From positions 539,213 through 603,212 of the forward strand of contig NZ_JAHXDI010000003.1 of the NCBI RefSeq assembly GCF_023091865.1: 64,000 nucleotides of DNA, written 5' to 3'. Source of the stretch: Chromohalobacter moromii (GTDB taxonomy: Bacteria; Pseudomonadota; Gammaproteobacteria; Pseudomonadales; Halomonadaceae). Below the pieces are notes generated by a model. It made no database searches and was not told the origin of the DNA. It saw only the letters and a program-made list of their open reading frames with translations. Positions 54,332 to 63,972 of this stretch are shown piece by piece. Every line of letters starts with the position of its first letter. Position 1 is the first letter of the stretch. Both the position numbers and the translations under genes were made by a program.

Positions 54332-55078
54332 ATGGAATACACGCAACTGACGTCCGGTATTCTGGTGCGTCGCTATAAGCGTTTTCTGGCCGATGTGCGA
54401 TTGGCGTCAGGCGAAGAAGTGGTCGCGCATTGCCCCAATACCGGCTCCATGCGCGCGGTCAACGTTCCCGGGTGTCGCGTCTGGCTCTCGCCGAGTCATA
54501 ACCCCGCGCGCAAGCTGGCCTGGACCTGGGAGTGGATCGAACTGCCCATGCCCGGCGCGGAGCCGGCCTTGGTCTCGGTGCACACTGGGCGTGCCAATGC
54601 ATGGGTCGAGGAAGCCTTGAGTGCTGGGTGTATTGCCGAGCTGGCGGGGTATACGACGCTCAAGCGGGAGGCGAAGGTCGAAGGCGCACGGCTCGATTTT
54701 CGCCTCACCGAGGCACGGCAAACGACCCATGTCGAAGTCAAACAGGTGACGCTACGTGAGGACGATGGCCATGGCTATTTCCCTGACTCGGTCAGCGAGC
54801 GTGGCCGGCGGCATCTGGAGAGCCTGGCAGCGCGGGTCGCACTGGGCGAGCGCGCGGTGCTTCTGTTTTGCGTGGCTCACACCGGGATCGATACCGTGGC
54901 ACCGGCCGCGCACCTCGACCCTGGCTATGCCGAAACGCTACGTCGCGTCGCCGCACAAGGCGTTGAGGTGCTGGCGTATGGCGTCAGCGTCACCCGGAAC
55001 ACGGCCGGCGTACCTTGCCAGGCGATGTTGACCCGGCGGCTACCGGTAGATCTCGCGCGGCAGCCGCCGAACGTTTGA
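54332..55078 (+). CDS. sfsA: SfsA, sugar fermentation stimulation protein family
   Basis: A 248-residue protein of the SfsA family, known in E. coli from mal gene stimulation and DNA binding; its fold includes a nuclease-like core. Blocks seen are GILVRRYKRFLADV, VAHCPNTGSMRAVNVPGC, VEVKQVTLREDDGHGYFPDS and RGRRHLESL. AGAGGGG precedes the ATG. It is divergent from dksA, as in many gammaproteobacteria, and ends 1 base from convergent metW. Confidence 0.93.
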   Translation: MEYTQLTSGILVRRYKRFLADVRLASGEEVVAHCPNTGSMRAVNVPGCRVWLSPSHNPARKLAWTWEWIELPMPGAEPALVSVHTGRANAWVEEALSAGCIAELAGYTTLKREAKVEGARLDFRLTEARQTTHVEVKQVTLREDDGHGYFPDSVSERGRRHLESLAARVALGERAVLLFCVAHTGIDTVAPAAHLDPGYAETLRRVAAQGVEVLAYGVSVTRNTAGVPCQAMLTRRLPVDLARQPPNV

Positions 55079-55079
55079 G

Positions 55080-55679
55080 TCAGCGTGAGGCGCGGGTGAC
55101 GCGAAAGATTGCTGTTTCCCCGCACAGATTAGGCCACAGCCGCGAGCTCCAATGTGGCTCGTGGTCGCCGTTGCCGACGCGCTGATCGACGATGGTCAGG
55201 CCCTTGTCGCGGCACAGCTGGCCGAAGTCGCGAAACGTCGATAAGTGGATGTTGGGTGTGTCGTACCAAGCATGGGGGAGCGACTTGGACACCGGCATGC
55301 GACCCTGAAAGCCGAGATACAAGCGGTGGCGCCAGTAGGCGAAGTTGGGGAAAGCGATGATGCATTCGCGGCCCACGCGCAGCATTTCGTCGAGGGTGCG
55401 GTCTGGGCGCTGCAACGCCTGAAGTGCTTGAGTCATGATTACCAGATCATAGGCGTCATCCTCGACGTTGCTCAGCCCGTCGTCTATGTCATGCTCGATG
55501 ACGCTGACGCCGCGTTCGATGCAAGCGGTGATGCCGTCGGGGTCGATCTCCAGGCCATAGCCGACGACCTGCTTGTCACGTGCCAGGGCGGCAAGCAATG
55601 CGCCGTCGCCGCAACCTAGGTCGAGCACGCGCGCGCCTTGCGGAACCCAGTCATGGATCAATTTGAGATCGGCGCGCAT
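55080..55679 (-). CDS. metW: MetW, methionine biosynthesis partner protein
   Basis: A 199-residue protein of the MetW family with a SAM-methyltransferase-like fold (VLDLGCGDGALLAALA). Other blocks are GVSVIEHDIDDGLSN and NFAYWRHRLYLGFQGRMPVS. In several proteobacteria MetW is needed for full MetX activity. The ATG at 55679 overlaps the metX stop by one base (TGATG); the longer frame runs back into metX and is not used. The two genes are the usual metXW pair. Confidence 0.94.
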   Translation of the reverse strand: MRADLKLIHDWVPQGARVLDLGCGDGALLAALARDKQVVGYGLEIDPDGITACIERGVSVIEHDIDDGLSNVEDDAYDLVIMTQALQALQRPDRTLDEMLRVGRECIIAFPNFAYWRHRLYLGFQGRMPVSKSLPHAWYDTPNIHLSTFRDFGQLCRDKGLTIVDQRVGNGDHEPHWSSRLWPNLCGETAIFRVTRASR

Positions 55680-56839
55680 CAGGTCGTCTCCTCGAGCTGC
55701 AGGTCGCGGGCGGCGCGACGCATGAAGCCGCCGAACACCGCTTCGTAACGCGGATGGGGTAGCAAGAATGCATCGTGGCCATGCGGTGAGTCGATGCTGG
55801 CGTAGCTGACGGTCTTGTCGGCGCGCATCAGGGCATCGACAAGCTCCCGTGAACGCGGCGGTGCGAAGCGCCAGTCGGTAGTGAAGCTGACCACCAGGAA
55901 CGGGCATTGCGCAGGTGCCAGCGCCGTCGCCAGGTCGCCGCCGTGCAGCGCGGCCGGGTCGAAATAATCCAGCGCCTTGGTCATCAGCAAATACGTATTG
56001 GCATCGAAGCTGGTGGAAAACGTATCGCCCTGATGGCGCAGATACGATTCGACCTGGAACTCCACGTCATAGCCGAAGTTGAGCTGATCGGTACGCAGGT
56101 CGCGGCCGAACTTGGCCCCCATCGAATGTTCGGACAGATAGGTAATATGGCCGATCATGCGGGCTAGCTTGAGCCCGCGTTTGGGCACTGTGCCGTGCTC
56201 CTCATACCAGCCGTCGTGGAAGTCGGGGTCCGAGCGAATCGCCTGGCGGGCGACCTCGTTGAAGGCGATGTTCTGCGCCGAGAGGCGCGGCGTGGCGGCG
56301 ATGACCACGGCGTTGGCGATGCGCTCGGGATATGCCATCGTCCATTGCAATACCTGCATGCCGCCGAGGCTGCCGCCGACCACGGCGGCGAAGCGTTCGA
56401 TGCCCAGCCGATCGGCCAGGCGTGCCTGGCTATGTACCCAGTCAGCCACCGTCAGAACCGGGAATTCCGGCCCCCAGGCGCGCTGGGTCTCGGGGTTGGT
56501 CGAGGCAGGGCCGGTACTGCCGTGGCAGCCGCCGAGGTTGTTGATCGAAACGACGAAGAAGCGCTCGGTATCGATCGCCTTGCCGGGGCCGATATACGCG
56601 TCCCACCAGCCGGGCTTGCGATCTTCCATGTCATGGAAGCCGGCGGCGTGGTGATGACCGGACAGCGCATGGCAGATCAGCACCGCGTTATTGCGTTCGG
56701 CGTTGAGCGTGCCATACGTCTCATACACCAGCGTGTAGTCGGACAGCGTCTTGCCGCCGGCCAGTGCCAGCGGGGTATCGAAGTGCGCCGTTTGTGGCGT
56801 GACCAGACCGACCGAGTCGGGAGGTAGCGTATCGGGCAT
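55679..56839 (-). CDS. metX: Homoserine O-acyltransferase MetX
   Basis: MetX acylates homoserine (acetyl- or succinyl-CoA) for methionine synthesis. The 386-residue alpha/beta hydrolase has the nucleophile serine in [13 protein letters not shown] and the catalytic His in [24 protein letters not shown] and [12 protein letters not shown] are typical family blocks. Acetyl or succinyl specificity cannot be settled without alignment of the specificity residues. It is followed by metW. Confidence 0.95.
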   Translation of the reverse strand: MPDTLPPDSVGLVTPQTAHFDTPLALAGGKTLSDYTLVYETYGTLNAERNNAVLICHALSGHHHAAGFHDMEDRKPGWWDAYIGPGKAIDTERFFVVSINNLGGCHGSTGPASTNPETQRAWGPEFPVLTVADWVHSQARLADRLGIERFAAVVGGSLGGMQVLQWTMAYPERIANAVVIAATPRLSAQNIAFNEVARQAIRSDPDFHDGWYEEHGTVPKRGLKLARMIGHITYLSEHSMGAKFGRDLRTDQLNFGYDVEFQVESYLRHQGDTFSTSFDANTYLLMTKALDYFDPAALHGGDLATALAPAQCPFLVVSFTTDWRFAPPRSRELVDALMRADKTVSYASIDSPHGHDAFLLPHPRYEAVFGGFMRRAARDLQLEETT

Positions 56840-56899
56840 CGTGTGTATCGGTTTCCGTGTCCAGCGTGGGGCGCGCGACGGCGCCAGGGTCGTGAATGT

Positions 56900-57490
56900 T
56901 CAGAAGCCTACCAGCATGCCGGGCAATCCCGCCGCACGGGCGAGGGCGCCGACGACGAGGCTATCGACCAGGTTGATGGCGATGAACACCACGATGGGCG
57001 ACAAGTCGATCATGCCCAGCGGGGGGATGACCTTACGTACCGGCGCCATGATCGGCTCGACCAATTGATGCACGAGAATAGCACCGGGATGGCTGGCCTG
57101 AGGCGCCACCCAGCTGAGAATGATCATGATGATCAGGGCAAAGAAATAGATGTCGAGAATGGCGCTCAACACCCCGGCCAGTGCCGCCACCAACACGCCC
57201 TGAATCGGCGGCATGCCGATGCCGGCGAGCTTGAGCAGCACGAAGATGGTGATGCCCTTGATCAGCAAGCCCGCGACCAGCGAGGCGGGATCGAAGCGTC
57301 CACGCGGACGGAAGATGCGCTGCAACGGTGCGACCACCGGGCGCGTGGCCTTGATCACCGCCTGGCTGACGGGGTTGTAATAATCGGCGCGCGAAAACTG
57401 CAGCAGAAAGCGCAGCATCAAGACGAACAGATACACATTGATTAGCGTGTTGACCAGCATCAAGCCGGCGCTTCCCATTTGGCTGCCCAT
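56900..57490 (-). CDS. YggT family membrane protein
   Basis: A 196-residue membrane protein with two YGGT repeats, each with a hydrophobic pair of helices. The first contains FLLQFSRADYYNPVSQAVIK and the second ILSWVAPQASHPG, with PVRKVIPPLGMIDLSPIVV at the end. Members are linked to osmotic or potassium stress in some bacteria and to division in plastids and streptococci; the mechanism is unknown. It follows proC by 34 bases, and the PLP-protein gene-proC-yggT order is conserved. Confidence 0.9.
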   Translation of the reverse strand: MGSQMGSAGLMLVNTLINVYLFVLMLRFLLQFSRADYYNPVSQAVIKATRPVVAPLQRIFRPRGRFDPASLVAGLLIKGITIFVLLKLAGIGMPPIQGVLVAALAGVLSAILDIYFFALIIMIILSWVAPQASHPGAILVHQLVEPIMAPVRKVIPPLGMIDLSPIVVFIAINLVDSLVVGALARAAGLPGMLVGF

Positions 57491-57524
57491 GGGGCTCCTC
57501 CGTGTCGAAAGGGTGAGGGGAAAT

Positions 57525-58349
57525 TCAGTCGCGGCTCAGTTCGTCGGCCAGTTCTCGGGCGCGGGTTGCGCAGGCTTGCGTGGCGTTTTCGAAAAGCTGA
57601 CGCAGGCCGTCGTCCTCGAAGCTATTGATGGCGCGTTCGGTGGTGCCGTTGGGCGAGGTCACGCGGCGGCGCAATTCGGCTGGCTCGAATTCGCTTTCGC
57701 GGGCCATGCTGGCCGCGCCGTAGGCGGTTTGCAAGGCCAGACGACGGGCACTATCGGCAGGCAAACCGAGCTTCTTGCCGGCGTCTTCGAGCGCTTCCAT
57801 GATCAGGAAAAAATACGCGGGTCCGCTACCCGACACGGCAGTGACTGCCTCGAGAAGTGCCTCGTCGGCGACCCATTCCACGAGTCCCACGGCTTCCAGC
57901 AGCGAGGTGGCCAACTGTTTCTGCTGCTCGCTGACGCGGGCGTTGGCGTAGAGCCCCGAGGCGCCCTGACCGACCAGGCTGGGGGTGTTGGGCATGCAGC
58001 GGATCACGGCCATGTCGCCGCCCAGCCAGGTATCCAGCGTTTCGGCACTCAAGCCGGCGGCCACGGAGACGATCAGTGGGCGTTGACGCTGTACGCTATC
58101 GCGCAATTCGTGACATACCTCGCGCATGACCTGTGGCTTGACGGCCAGGACCACGACATCCGCGTGCTCGACGGCCGCGTTGTTGTCGGAGGTGGTGTGG
58201 ACGCCGTAGCGCGACGCGAGTGCGTCGAGTGTCTGGGCGCCGCGCGCGGTGGCGGTGATGGCTTCGGCGGGATAGCCGCCTTCGATCATGCCGCCGAAAA
58301 TGGCGCTGGCCATGTTCCCGGCGCCGATGAATGTGACTTGGCTTGTCAT
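57525..58349 (-). CDS. proC: Pyrroline-5-carboxylate reductase
   Basis: ProC reduces pyrroline-5-carboxylate to proline with NADPH. The 274-residue product has the Rossmann motif FIGAGNMASAIFGG, VVLAVKPQVM, RCMPNTPSLVGQGASG and the C-terminal signature AVSGSGPAYFFLIMEAL...VTSPNGTTERAI. CAGGAG lies 5 bases before the ATG at 58349; the frame extends further upstream without similarity. Proline is also a compatible solute in halophiles. Confidence 0.96.
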   Translation of the reverse strand: MTSQVTFIGAGNMASAIFGGMIEGGYPAEAITATARGAQTLDALASRYGVHTTSDNNAAVEHADVVVLAVKPQVMREVCHELRDSVQRQRPLIVSVAAGLSAETLDTWLGGDMAVIRCMPNTPSLVGQGASGLYANARVSEQQKQLATSLLEAVGLVEWVADEALLEAVTAVSGSGPAYFFLIMEALEDAGKKLGLPADSARRLALQTAYGAASMARESEFEPAELRRRVTSPNGTTERAINSFEDDGLRQLFENATQACATRARELADELSRD

Positions 58350-58399
58350 GGGGTCTCCTGAAGTTTCGCGGCGAAACAATGGGGTTAGGGGCAAGGCGA

Positions 58400-59107
58400 T
58401 CAAGGGCGCGGCGCGCGTTGCCCGAAAATGGCCGTGCCCAGGCGGACCAAGGTGGCACCTTCGAGGACGGCAGCCTCGAGGTCGCCGCTCATGCCCATCG
58501 ATAAGGTATCTAAAGGGGCCTGTGGATGTCGCTGGCGGAGCGTTTCGAGCAAGGCGCGCAGCTCGGCGAAGGGGCGCCGTTGCGTCGCTGGGTCATCACT
58601 CGGTGCAGGCAGTGTCATCAACCCGCGTAGCCGTAGGCGTGGCAGCGCCACCACGGCATCGGCCAGTTCCGGCAAGGCCTCGGGCGCCACACCTGACTTG
58701 CTGGCTTCGCCACTGACGTTGACTTGCAGGCAAACGTTCAGCGGTTCCAACGCTGCCGGGCGCTGCGCATCGAGGCGTGTGGCGATGCGTGCGCGGTCGA
58801 TGGTGTGCACCCACTGGAAGTGCTCGGCCACCGCTCGGGTCTTATTGGATTGCAAAGGACCGATGAAATGCCAGACGATACTCTCGAGATCGTCCAGCGA
58901 GGCCTGTTTGTCGAGCGCTTCCTGAAGATAGTTCTCGCCGAATGCGCGTTGCCCCGCAGCGAAGGCTTGGCGCACGCTCGCCGCGGGTTGCGTCTTGCTC
59001 ACGGCCAATAGGCAGGCGCCCTCGTCGCCACGCCCCGCGCTCGCCAGGGCGTGGGACAAACGCTGGCGAGCGCGTTCGAGGGATTCGGCGATGGTGACAT
59101 CTGGCAT
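58400..59107 (-). CDS. yggS: YggS-type pyridoxal phosphate homeostasis protein
   Basis: A 235-residue PLP-binding single-domain protein (PLPBP family) related to the alanine racemase barrel but without enzyme activity known. It buffers free PLP. The PLP lysine is in LLAVSKTQP, followed by FGENYLQEALDKQ, WHFIGPLQSNKTRAV and SMGMSGDLEAAVLEGATLVRLG. The start MPDVTIAESL at 59107 is chosen; the upstream extension crosses into pilT's promoter. It is divergent from pilT with 34 bases between. Confidence 0.94.
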   Translation of the reverse strand: MPDVTIAESLERARQRLSHALASAGRGDEGACLLAVSKTQPAASVRQAFAAGQRAFGENYLQEALDKQASLDDLESIVWHFIGPLQSNKTRAVAEHFQWVHTIDRARIATRLDAQRPAALEPLNVCLQVNVSGEASKSGVAPEALPELADAVVALPRLRLRGLMTLPAPSDDPATQRRPFAELRALLETLRQRHPQAPLDTLSMGMSGDLEAAVLEGATLVRLGTAIFGQRAPRP

Positions 59108-59141
59108 ACTGGGAAACCCTGTCCGCGAGCGAGAGAAATGC

Positions 59142-60182
59142 ATGGATATTATCGAATTGCTGGCGTTCTCGGCAAAACAGAAGGCGTCCGATCTGCATCT
59201 GTCCGCCGGTTTGCCGCCAATGATTCGCGTCGACGGCGACATTCGTCGGCTCAACGTGCCGCCGATCGAGGATCGTGACGTTCGCAAGTTGATCTACGCG
59301 ATCATGAACGATCAGCAGCGCCGCGACTATGAAGAGGCGCTCGAGCATGATTTCTCGTTCGAGGTGCCGGGCGTGGCGCGCTTTCGCGTCAACGTCTTCC
59401 ATCAAGGGCGCGGTGCGGGCGCCGTCTTTCGCACCATTCCCAGCGAGGTGCTCACCCTCGATGATCTGGATCTGGGCGAGGTGTTTCGACGCTTGGCTTC
59501 GCTGCCGCGCGGGCTGGTGCTGGTGACGGGGCCGACCGGGTCGGGCAAGAGTACGACCTTGGCGGCGATGATCGATTACGTCAACGAAAACTATTATCAG
59601 CATGTGCTGACCATCGAGGACCCGGTGGAGTTCGTGCATCGCAGCAAGCGCAGTCTCGTCAACCAGCGCGAGTTGCACCGCGACACGCGAAGTTTCGCGA
59701 CGGCCTTGCGCTCGGCGCTGCGCGAGGATCCGGACGTGATTCTGGTCGGTGAGTTGCGCGATCTGGAAACCATCCGCTTGGCGCTGACCGCCGCCGAAAC
59801 CGGGCATCTGGTGTTCGGCACCTTGCACACCACGTCGGCGGCCAAGACCGTGGATCGCATCATCGATGTATTTCCGGGCGACGAGAAAAGCATGGTGCGT
59901 TCGATGTTGTCCGAGTCGCTGCAGGGGGTCATATCGCAGGTGTTGCTCAAACGTGAAGGCGGCGGGCGCGTGGCGGCCCATGAGATCCTGGTGGCCAGTG
60001 CGGCGGTACGTAACCTGATCCGTGAGAACAAGCTGGCGCAGATGTATTCCTCGATCCAGACCGGCGGTAGCCTGGGTATGCAGACGCTGGATGCGGCGCT
60101 TTCGCGTCTGGTGGCGCAAGGCGTCGTCTCGCGCGCCGAGGCACAGGCGAAGGCGAAGGATGGGCGCGTGCTGGGCGTGTAA
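59142..60182 (+). CDS. pilT: Type IV pilus retraction ATPase PilT
   Basis: PilT is the hexameric ATPase that depolymerises type IV pili and drives twitching. The 346-residue product has the N-terminal PAS-like domain (LLAFSAKQKASDLHLSAG), Walker A GPTGSGKST, the Asp box DPDVILVGELRD, Walker B/His box AAETGHLVFGTLHT and the C-terminal AIRNLIRE-like motif (seen as AVRNLIRENK). The frame continues upstream into the divergent gene; the ATG at 59142 is the family start. pilU follows. Confidence 0.96.
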   Translation: MDIIELLAFSAKQKASDLHLSAGLPPMIRVDGDIRRLNVPPIEDRDVRKLIYAIMNDQQRRDYEEALEHDFSFEVPGVARFRVNVFHQGRGAGAVFRTIPSEVLTLDDLDLGEVFRRLASLPRGLVLVTGPTGSGKSTTLAAMIDYVNENYYQHVLTIEDPVEFVHRSKRSLVNQRELHRDTRSFATALRSALREDPDVILVGELRDLETIRLALTAAETGHLVFGTLHTTSAAKTVDRIIDVFPGDEKSMVRSMLSESLQGVISQVLLKREGGGRVAAHEILVASAAVRNLIRENKLAQMYSSIQTGGSLGMQTLDAALSRLVAQGVVSRAEAQAKAKDGRVLGV

Positions 60183-60219
60183 GCCGGGCATAATCGACAG
60201 TCGCGAAGGAGAACGCGAG

Positions 60220-61362
60220 ATGACGCCATACGAGTGGCTGACGCAACTGCTGGATATCATGCTCGACAAGCAGGCCTCCGACCTGCTGGTTTCCACCGGG
60301 GCGCCGCCGAGTCTCAAGATCGATGGCGAGCTGGTCACGCTGGGCGAGCAGGCGATGTCGGTATCGCAGGTGCGTGAGCTCGTCTCGGCGGCGCTGCCCC
60401 ATGGGGTGGGGGAGCGTTTCGAGGCCGAACGCGAGGCCAATTTTGCGCTTAGCATGCAGGGCAAGGGGCGTTTTCGTGTAAGTGCCTTCTATCAGCGCAG
60501 CCAGATGGCGATGGTCGTGCGTCGCATCGCCTTCGACATTCCCGACTTGGCGAGCCTGGCGTTGCCGGATGCCTTGAGCGAGCTGGTCAATCGCAAGCGC
60601 GGCCTAGTGTTCATCGTCGGTGGTACGGGCAGTGGCAAGTCAACCACGCTGGCGTCGATGATCCAGCACCGCAATCAGACGACCGGCGGGCATGTCATTA
60701 GCATTGAAGATCCCATCGAGTACATTCATCCGCATGGTCGGGCGATCATCAATCAGCGTGAGGTGGGCATCGATACCGAGTCTTTCGAGGTGGCGCTCAA
60801 GAATGCGCTGCGTCAGGCGCCCGATGTCATCATGATCGGCGAGGTTCGCTCGCGCGAGATCATGGAGCAGGCGTTGACGTTTGCCGAGACCGGTCATCTG
60901 TGTCTGGCGACGCTGCATGCCAACAACGCCAATCAGGCGCTGGAGCGGATTCAGCATTTCTTTCCCAGCGAGCGCCACGAACAAGTCTGGATGGATCTGT
61001 CGCTCAATTTGCAGGCCATCGTCGCCCAGCGTTTGTTGCCGCGTGAGGATGGCGGTGGGCGCTGTGCGGCGGTCGAGGTGATGCTGCGCTCGCCGCTGGT
61101 CAGTGACCTGATCCGCAAGGGGGCTATTCACGACCTCAAAGAGGTCATGCAACGCTCCCACGACCAGGGCATGCAGACCTTCGATCAGGCGCTATACGCG
61201 CTCTATCGGCAAGGGCGCATCAGCGAAAAGATGGCATTGGTGCATGCCGACTCCGCCAACGATCTGCGGTTACGCATCGATTACGGGGATGCCGATAGTC
61301 CGCAACTGGCGCGGGCCAGCGATGCCGCCGAGCGTTTTACTCTGAAAGGTGACGATGAGTGA
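60220..61362 (+). CDS. pilU: PilT-dependent retraction ATPase PilU
   Basis: PilU is a PilT paralogue that supports pilus retraction under load. The 380-residue product has MLDKQASDLLVSTGAPPSLK, Walker A GGTGSGKSTT, APDVIMIGEVRSREIM and ETGHLCLATLHANNANQALERI, the last typical of PilU. AAGGAG lies before the ATG at 60220, 37 bases after pilT. Other pilus genes are not in the window; the pair stands alone as in Pseudomonas. Confidence 0.95.
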   Translation: MTPYEWLTQLLDIMLDKQASDLLVSTGAPPSLKIDGELVTLGEQAMSVSQVRELVSAALPHGVGERFEAEREANFALSMQGKGRFRVSAFYQRSQMAMVVRRIAFDIPDLASLALPDALSELVNRKRGLVFIVGGTGSGKSTTLASMIQHRNQTTGGHVISIEDPIEYIHPHGRAIINQREVGIDTESFEVALKNALRQAPDVIMIGEVRSREIMEQALTFAETGHLCLATLHANNANQALERIQHFFPSERHEQVWMDLSLNLQAIVAQRLLPREDGGGRCAAVEVMLRSPLVSDLIRKGAIHDLKEVMQRSHDQGMQTFDQALYALYRQGRISEKMALVHADSANDLRLRIDYGDADSPQLARASDAAERFTLKGDDE

Positions 61363-61366
61363 GCCT

Positions 61367-62482
61367 TCACGGTGCATAGAGACCGCCCAGCACGCGGGGG
61401 CCACGGGCTCCGGTAACCTCGGGGAGGTTCCCGGGGCGCTGCATGAGGCGCTGATGAGCGAGCCAAGCGAAGGCACCGGCTTCCAACCAGTCCGCTGACC
61501 AGCCAAAACGCTCGCAGGGCGTCAGCGGGATCTCCGGCACGTGCCGGCGTAGACGCGCCAACAGGTCTGCGTTGTGGGCGCCGCCCCCGCAGGGAATGAG
61601 TGCATCGCAATTCCCGTCCGAACGCTCTCCGCCTTGGGTAATCGCCATAGCGATGCTGGCGGCGGTCAGTTCTGCGAGCGTCGCCTGGACGTCTCGGGGG
61701 GCTTCGTCACCCATCAGATGCGTCGCCAACCAGTCGAGATGAAAATGCTCACGTCCAGTGCTCTTGGGCGGAGGGCGTCGGAAGTAGGGATCATCGAGGA
61801 GGCGAGAGAGCAAGGCCTCGTCGACGCGGCCACCGGCGGCCCAAGCGCCACCGGTGTCGTAGGCGTGGCCCAGATGGCGCTGACACCAGGCATCCATCAG
61901 CATATTGGCGGGGCCGGTGTCGAAGCCGAGCACGGGCGTGGAAGTGTCGCTCGGCGGAAGACGCGTGAGGTTGGCGATGCCACCGAGATTGAGGATCAAG
62001 CGCGTATGCTCGGGTGAAGTAAAAAGCGCGGCATGAAAGGCCGGCGCGAGCGGCGCGGCTTGCCCACCGGCGGCCATATCGCGGCGCCTAAAATCGCCGA
62101 CCACTGCGCAACCGGTCAGCTCAGCGAGCAGGCTGGGGTTGTCGAGCTGATAGGTGTGCGGCGGGACGCCCTCGGGGGCGTGTTCGATGGTTTGCCCGTG
62201 GCTACCGACGGCCGCGATGTCACTAGGTGAGGTATCGGTCTCAGCGAGTAGGCGGTTGACCGCCTCGGCTTGGTGTTCGCAGAACGCGGTCTCGAGCCGG
62301 GCCAGCTCGCCGAAGGACGTGTTGCGGGCGAGACATAAGGCCAGTAAATCCTCGCGCAGTGTTGCGGGAAAGGCCACCCCAGTGGCACCCAGCCACTCGG
62401 GGCGGCCGTCGCCACAACGCACTAGGGCGGCGTCGATGCCGTCCAAGCTAGTACCAGACATCAGGCCAATATAAAGGGGCAT
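61367..62482 (-). CDS. anmK: Anhydro-N-acetylmuramic acid kinase
   Basis: AnmK phosphorylates and opens 1,6-anhydro-MurNAc released from recycled peptidoglycan, giving MurNAc-6-phosphate. The 371-residue product has YIGLMSGTSLDGIDAAL, GSHGQTIEHAP, LNLGGIANLTRLP, GFDTGPANMLMDAW and LIPCGGGAHNADLL. I use the ATG at 62482, with GGAG 6 bases upstream; an ATG four codons earlier (62494) is also in frame. It is divergent from tyrS. Confidence 0.95.
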   Translation of the reverse strand: MPLYIGLMSGTSLDGIDAALVRCGDGRPEWLGATGVAFPATLREDLLALCLARNTSFGELARLETAFCEHQAEAVNRLLAETDTSPSDIAAVGSHGQTIEHAPEGVPPHTYQLDNPSLLAELTGCAVVGDFRRRDMAAGGQAAPLAPAFHAALFTSPEHTRLILNLGGIANLTRLPPSDTSTPVLGFDTGPANMLMDAWCQRHLGHAYDTGGAWAAGGRVDEALLSRLLDDPYFRRPPPKSTGREHFHLDWLATHLMGDEAPRDVQATLAELTAASIAMAITQGGERSDGNCDALIPCGGGAHNADLLARLRRHVPEIPLTPCERFGWSADWLEAGAFAWLAHQRLMQRPGNLPEVTGARGPRVLGGLYAP

Positions 62483-62581
62483 GTTCATCTCCATGTACCG
62501 TGGCGCTCAACCGCCGTCGATGAGTCATGCTAACATTCCCCGTTATTGCCCAAGTCACCCCATTTGCGGAGAAAGGATACG

Positions 62582-63778
62582 ATGACCGACGTCGCCGATG
62601 CGCTGGCGCTGCTCAAGCGTGGCACCCATGAAATCCTACTGGAAGACGAGTTGGTAAAGAAGCTCGAGTCCGGGCGTAAACTGCGTATCAAGGCGGGGTT
62701 CGATCCTACCGCACCGGATCTTCACCTGGGGCATAGCGTGTTGCTGACCAAGATGCGTCAGTTTCAGGAATTGGGCCACCAGGTCGTCTTCCTGATCGGC
62801 GACTTCACTGGTCGTATCGGTGATCCCACGGGCAAGAATGTGACCCGCAAGCCGCTGACCGAAGAGGAGGTCAAGGCCAATGCGGAGACCTATAAAGAGC
62901 AGGTGTTCAAGGTCCTCGACCCGGCGCTGACGGAAGTACGCTTCAACGCTGAGTGGATGAGCCAGCTTTCGGCGGCTGACATGATCGAGCTGGCGGCGCA
63001 GTCTACCGTGGCACGCATGCTGGAGCGTGACGATTTCGAGAAGCGTTATACGGCCAACCAGTCGATCTCGATTCATGAGTTCCTGTATCCGCTGGTTCAG
63101 GGATATGACTCCGTCGCGCTGGAAGCCGACGTCGAGCTGGGCGGCACCGATCAGAAGTTCAATCTGCTAATGGGACGCGAGCTCCAGAAGCATTTCGGCC
63201 AAGCGCCGCAGGTGGTCATGACCATGCCACTGCTGGAAGGGCTGGACGGTGTGCAGAAAATGTCCAAGTCGTTGGGCAACTATGTGGGCGTCGACGATAC
63301 GCCGGGCGTGATGTTCAACAAGCTGGTGTCGATGCCCGATAGCCTGATGTGGCGTTACTTCGAGCTGCTGTCGCTCAAGTCCAACGAGGACATCGAAGCC
63401 ATTCGTCAGTCGATCGAGTCCGGGGCCAATCCGCGTGATATCAAGATGGAGCTGGCGCGCGAACTGATCGGGCGCTATCACGGTGATGAAGCTGCCGCCA
63501 ATGCGCACAAGTCGGCGGGCAATCAATTGGCGGAAGGCGAGCTGCCCGAGGACCTTCCGGAGGTCGAGGTGATTTTCGAAGGCGAGCAGGCGCCGATTGC
63601 GGCGGTGCTCAACCGTTCAGGGCTGGCCAACAATAGTGCCCAGGCCAAGGACATGCTGGGCAATGGTCGCGTCAAGGTCGATGGCGATGTCGTGGCACGC
63701 GATCATATGCTTGCCACTGGTCGAAACTATGTTATTCAGGCGGGTAAGAAGCGTTACGCGCGGGTGGTGTTGAAGTAG
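62582..63778 (+). CDS. tyrS: Tyrosyl-tRNA synthetase
   Basis: TyrRS charges tRNA-Tyr. The 398-residue class I enzyme has [16 protein letters not shown] (HLGH), [32 protein letters not shown] and KMSKSLGNY, then a C-terminal S4-like RNA-binding domain. Its form resembles the TyrZ-type enzyme that precedes an rRNA operon in Pseudomonas. AAAGGAT precedes the ATG at 62582; the frame is open 12 codons upstream without similarity. Confidence 0.97.
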   Translation: MTDVADALALLKRGTHEILLEDELVKKLESGRKLRIKAGFDPTAPDLHLGHSVLLTKMRQFQELGHQVVFLIGDFTGRIGDPTGKNVTRKPLTEEEVKANAETYKEQVFKVLDPALTEVRFNAEWMSQLSAADMIELAAQSTVARMLERDDFEKRYTANQSISIHEFLYPLVQGYDSVALEADVELGGTDQKFNLLMGRELQKHFGQAPQVVMTMPLLEGLDGVQKMSKSLGNYVGVDDTPGVMFNKLVSMPDSLMWRYFELLSLKSNEDIEAIRQSIESGANPRDIKMELARELIGRYHGDEAAANAHKSAGNQLAEGELPEDLPEVEVIFEGEQAPIAAVLNRSGLANNSAQAKDMLGNGRVKVDGDVVARDHMLATGRNYVIQAGKKRYARVVLK

Positions 63779-63799
63779 GAGTGAGCGCCATGTTTCATC

Positions 63800-63843
63800 T
63801 TTGTAAAAAACCCCTTGCGTTCGCGACGGTGGATCCGTAAAGT
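63800..63843 (+). promoter_or_regulatory. Probable rRNA operon promoter P1
   Basis: An A/T-rich stretch (63800-63810, UP-element-like), then TTGCGT (63815-63820), 17 bases, TAAAGT (63838-63843) and a GC-rich ACGCATCC. The arrangement is that of a stable-RNA promoter; the 16S gene itself is beyond the window. Confidence 0.6.
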
Positions 63844-63944
63844 ACGCATCCGCTGCCGGCGACGGACCTCGTGGCCAGCGGTGGAAGGGTAGCGCAAGTG
63901 GCTGACTTGCTTGAGAATTTCAAGCCTTCGGGTGGCTTTCTCGC

Positions 63945-63972
63945 TTGACAGTGACGCCAGTTTCGGTAAAAT
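63945..63972 (+). promoter_or_regulatory. Probable rRNA operon promoter P2
   Basis: Consensus TTGACA (63945-63950), 16 bases, TAAAAT (63967-63972), then the GC-rich discriminator GCGCCGCACC typical of rRNA promoters under stringent control. Confidence 0.72.

Noticed and set aside
58842..60464. A 540-codon minus-strand frame opposite pilT and pilU
   Set aside because: It crosses two convincing plus-strand genes and the yggS promoter; the product resembles no family.
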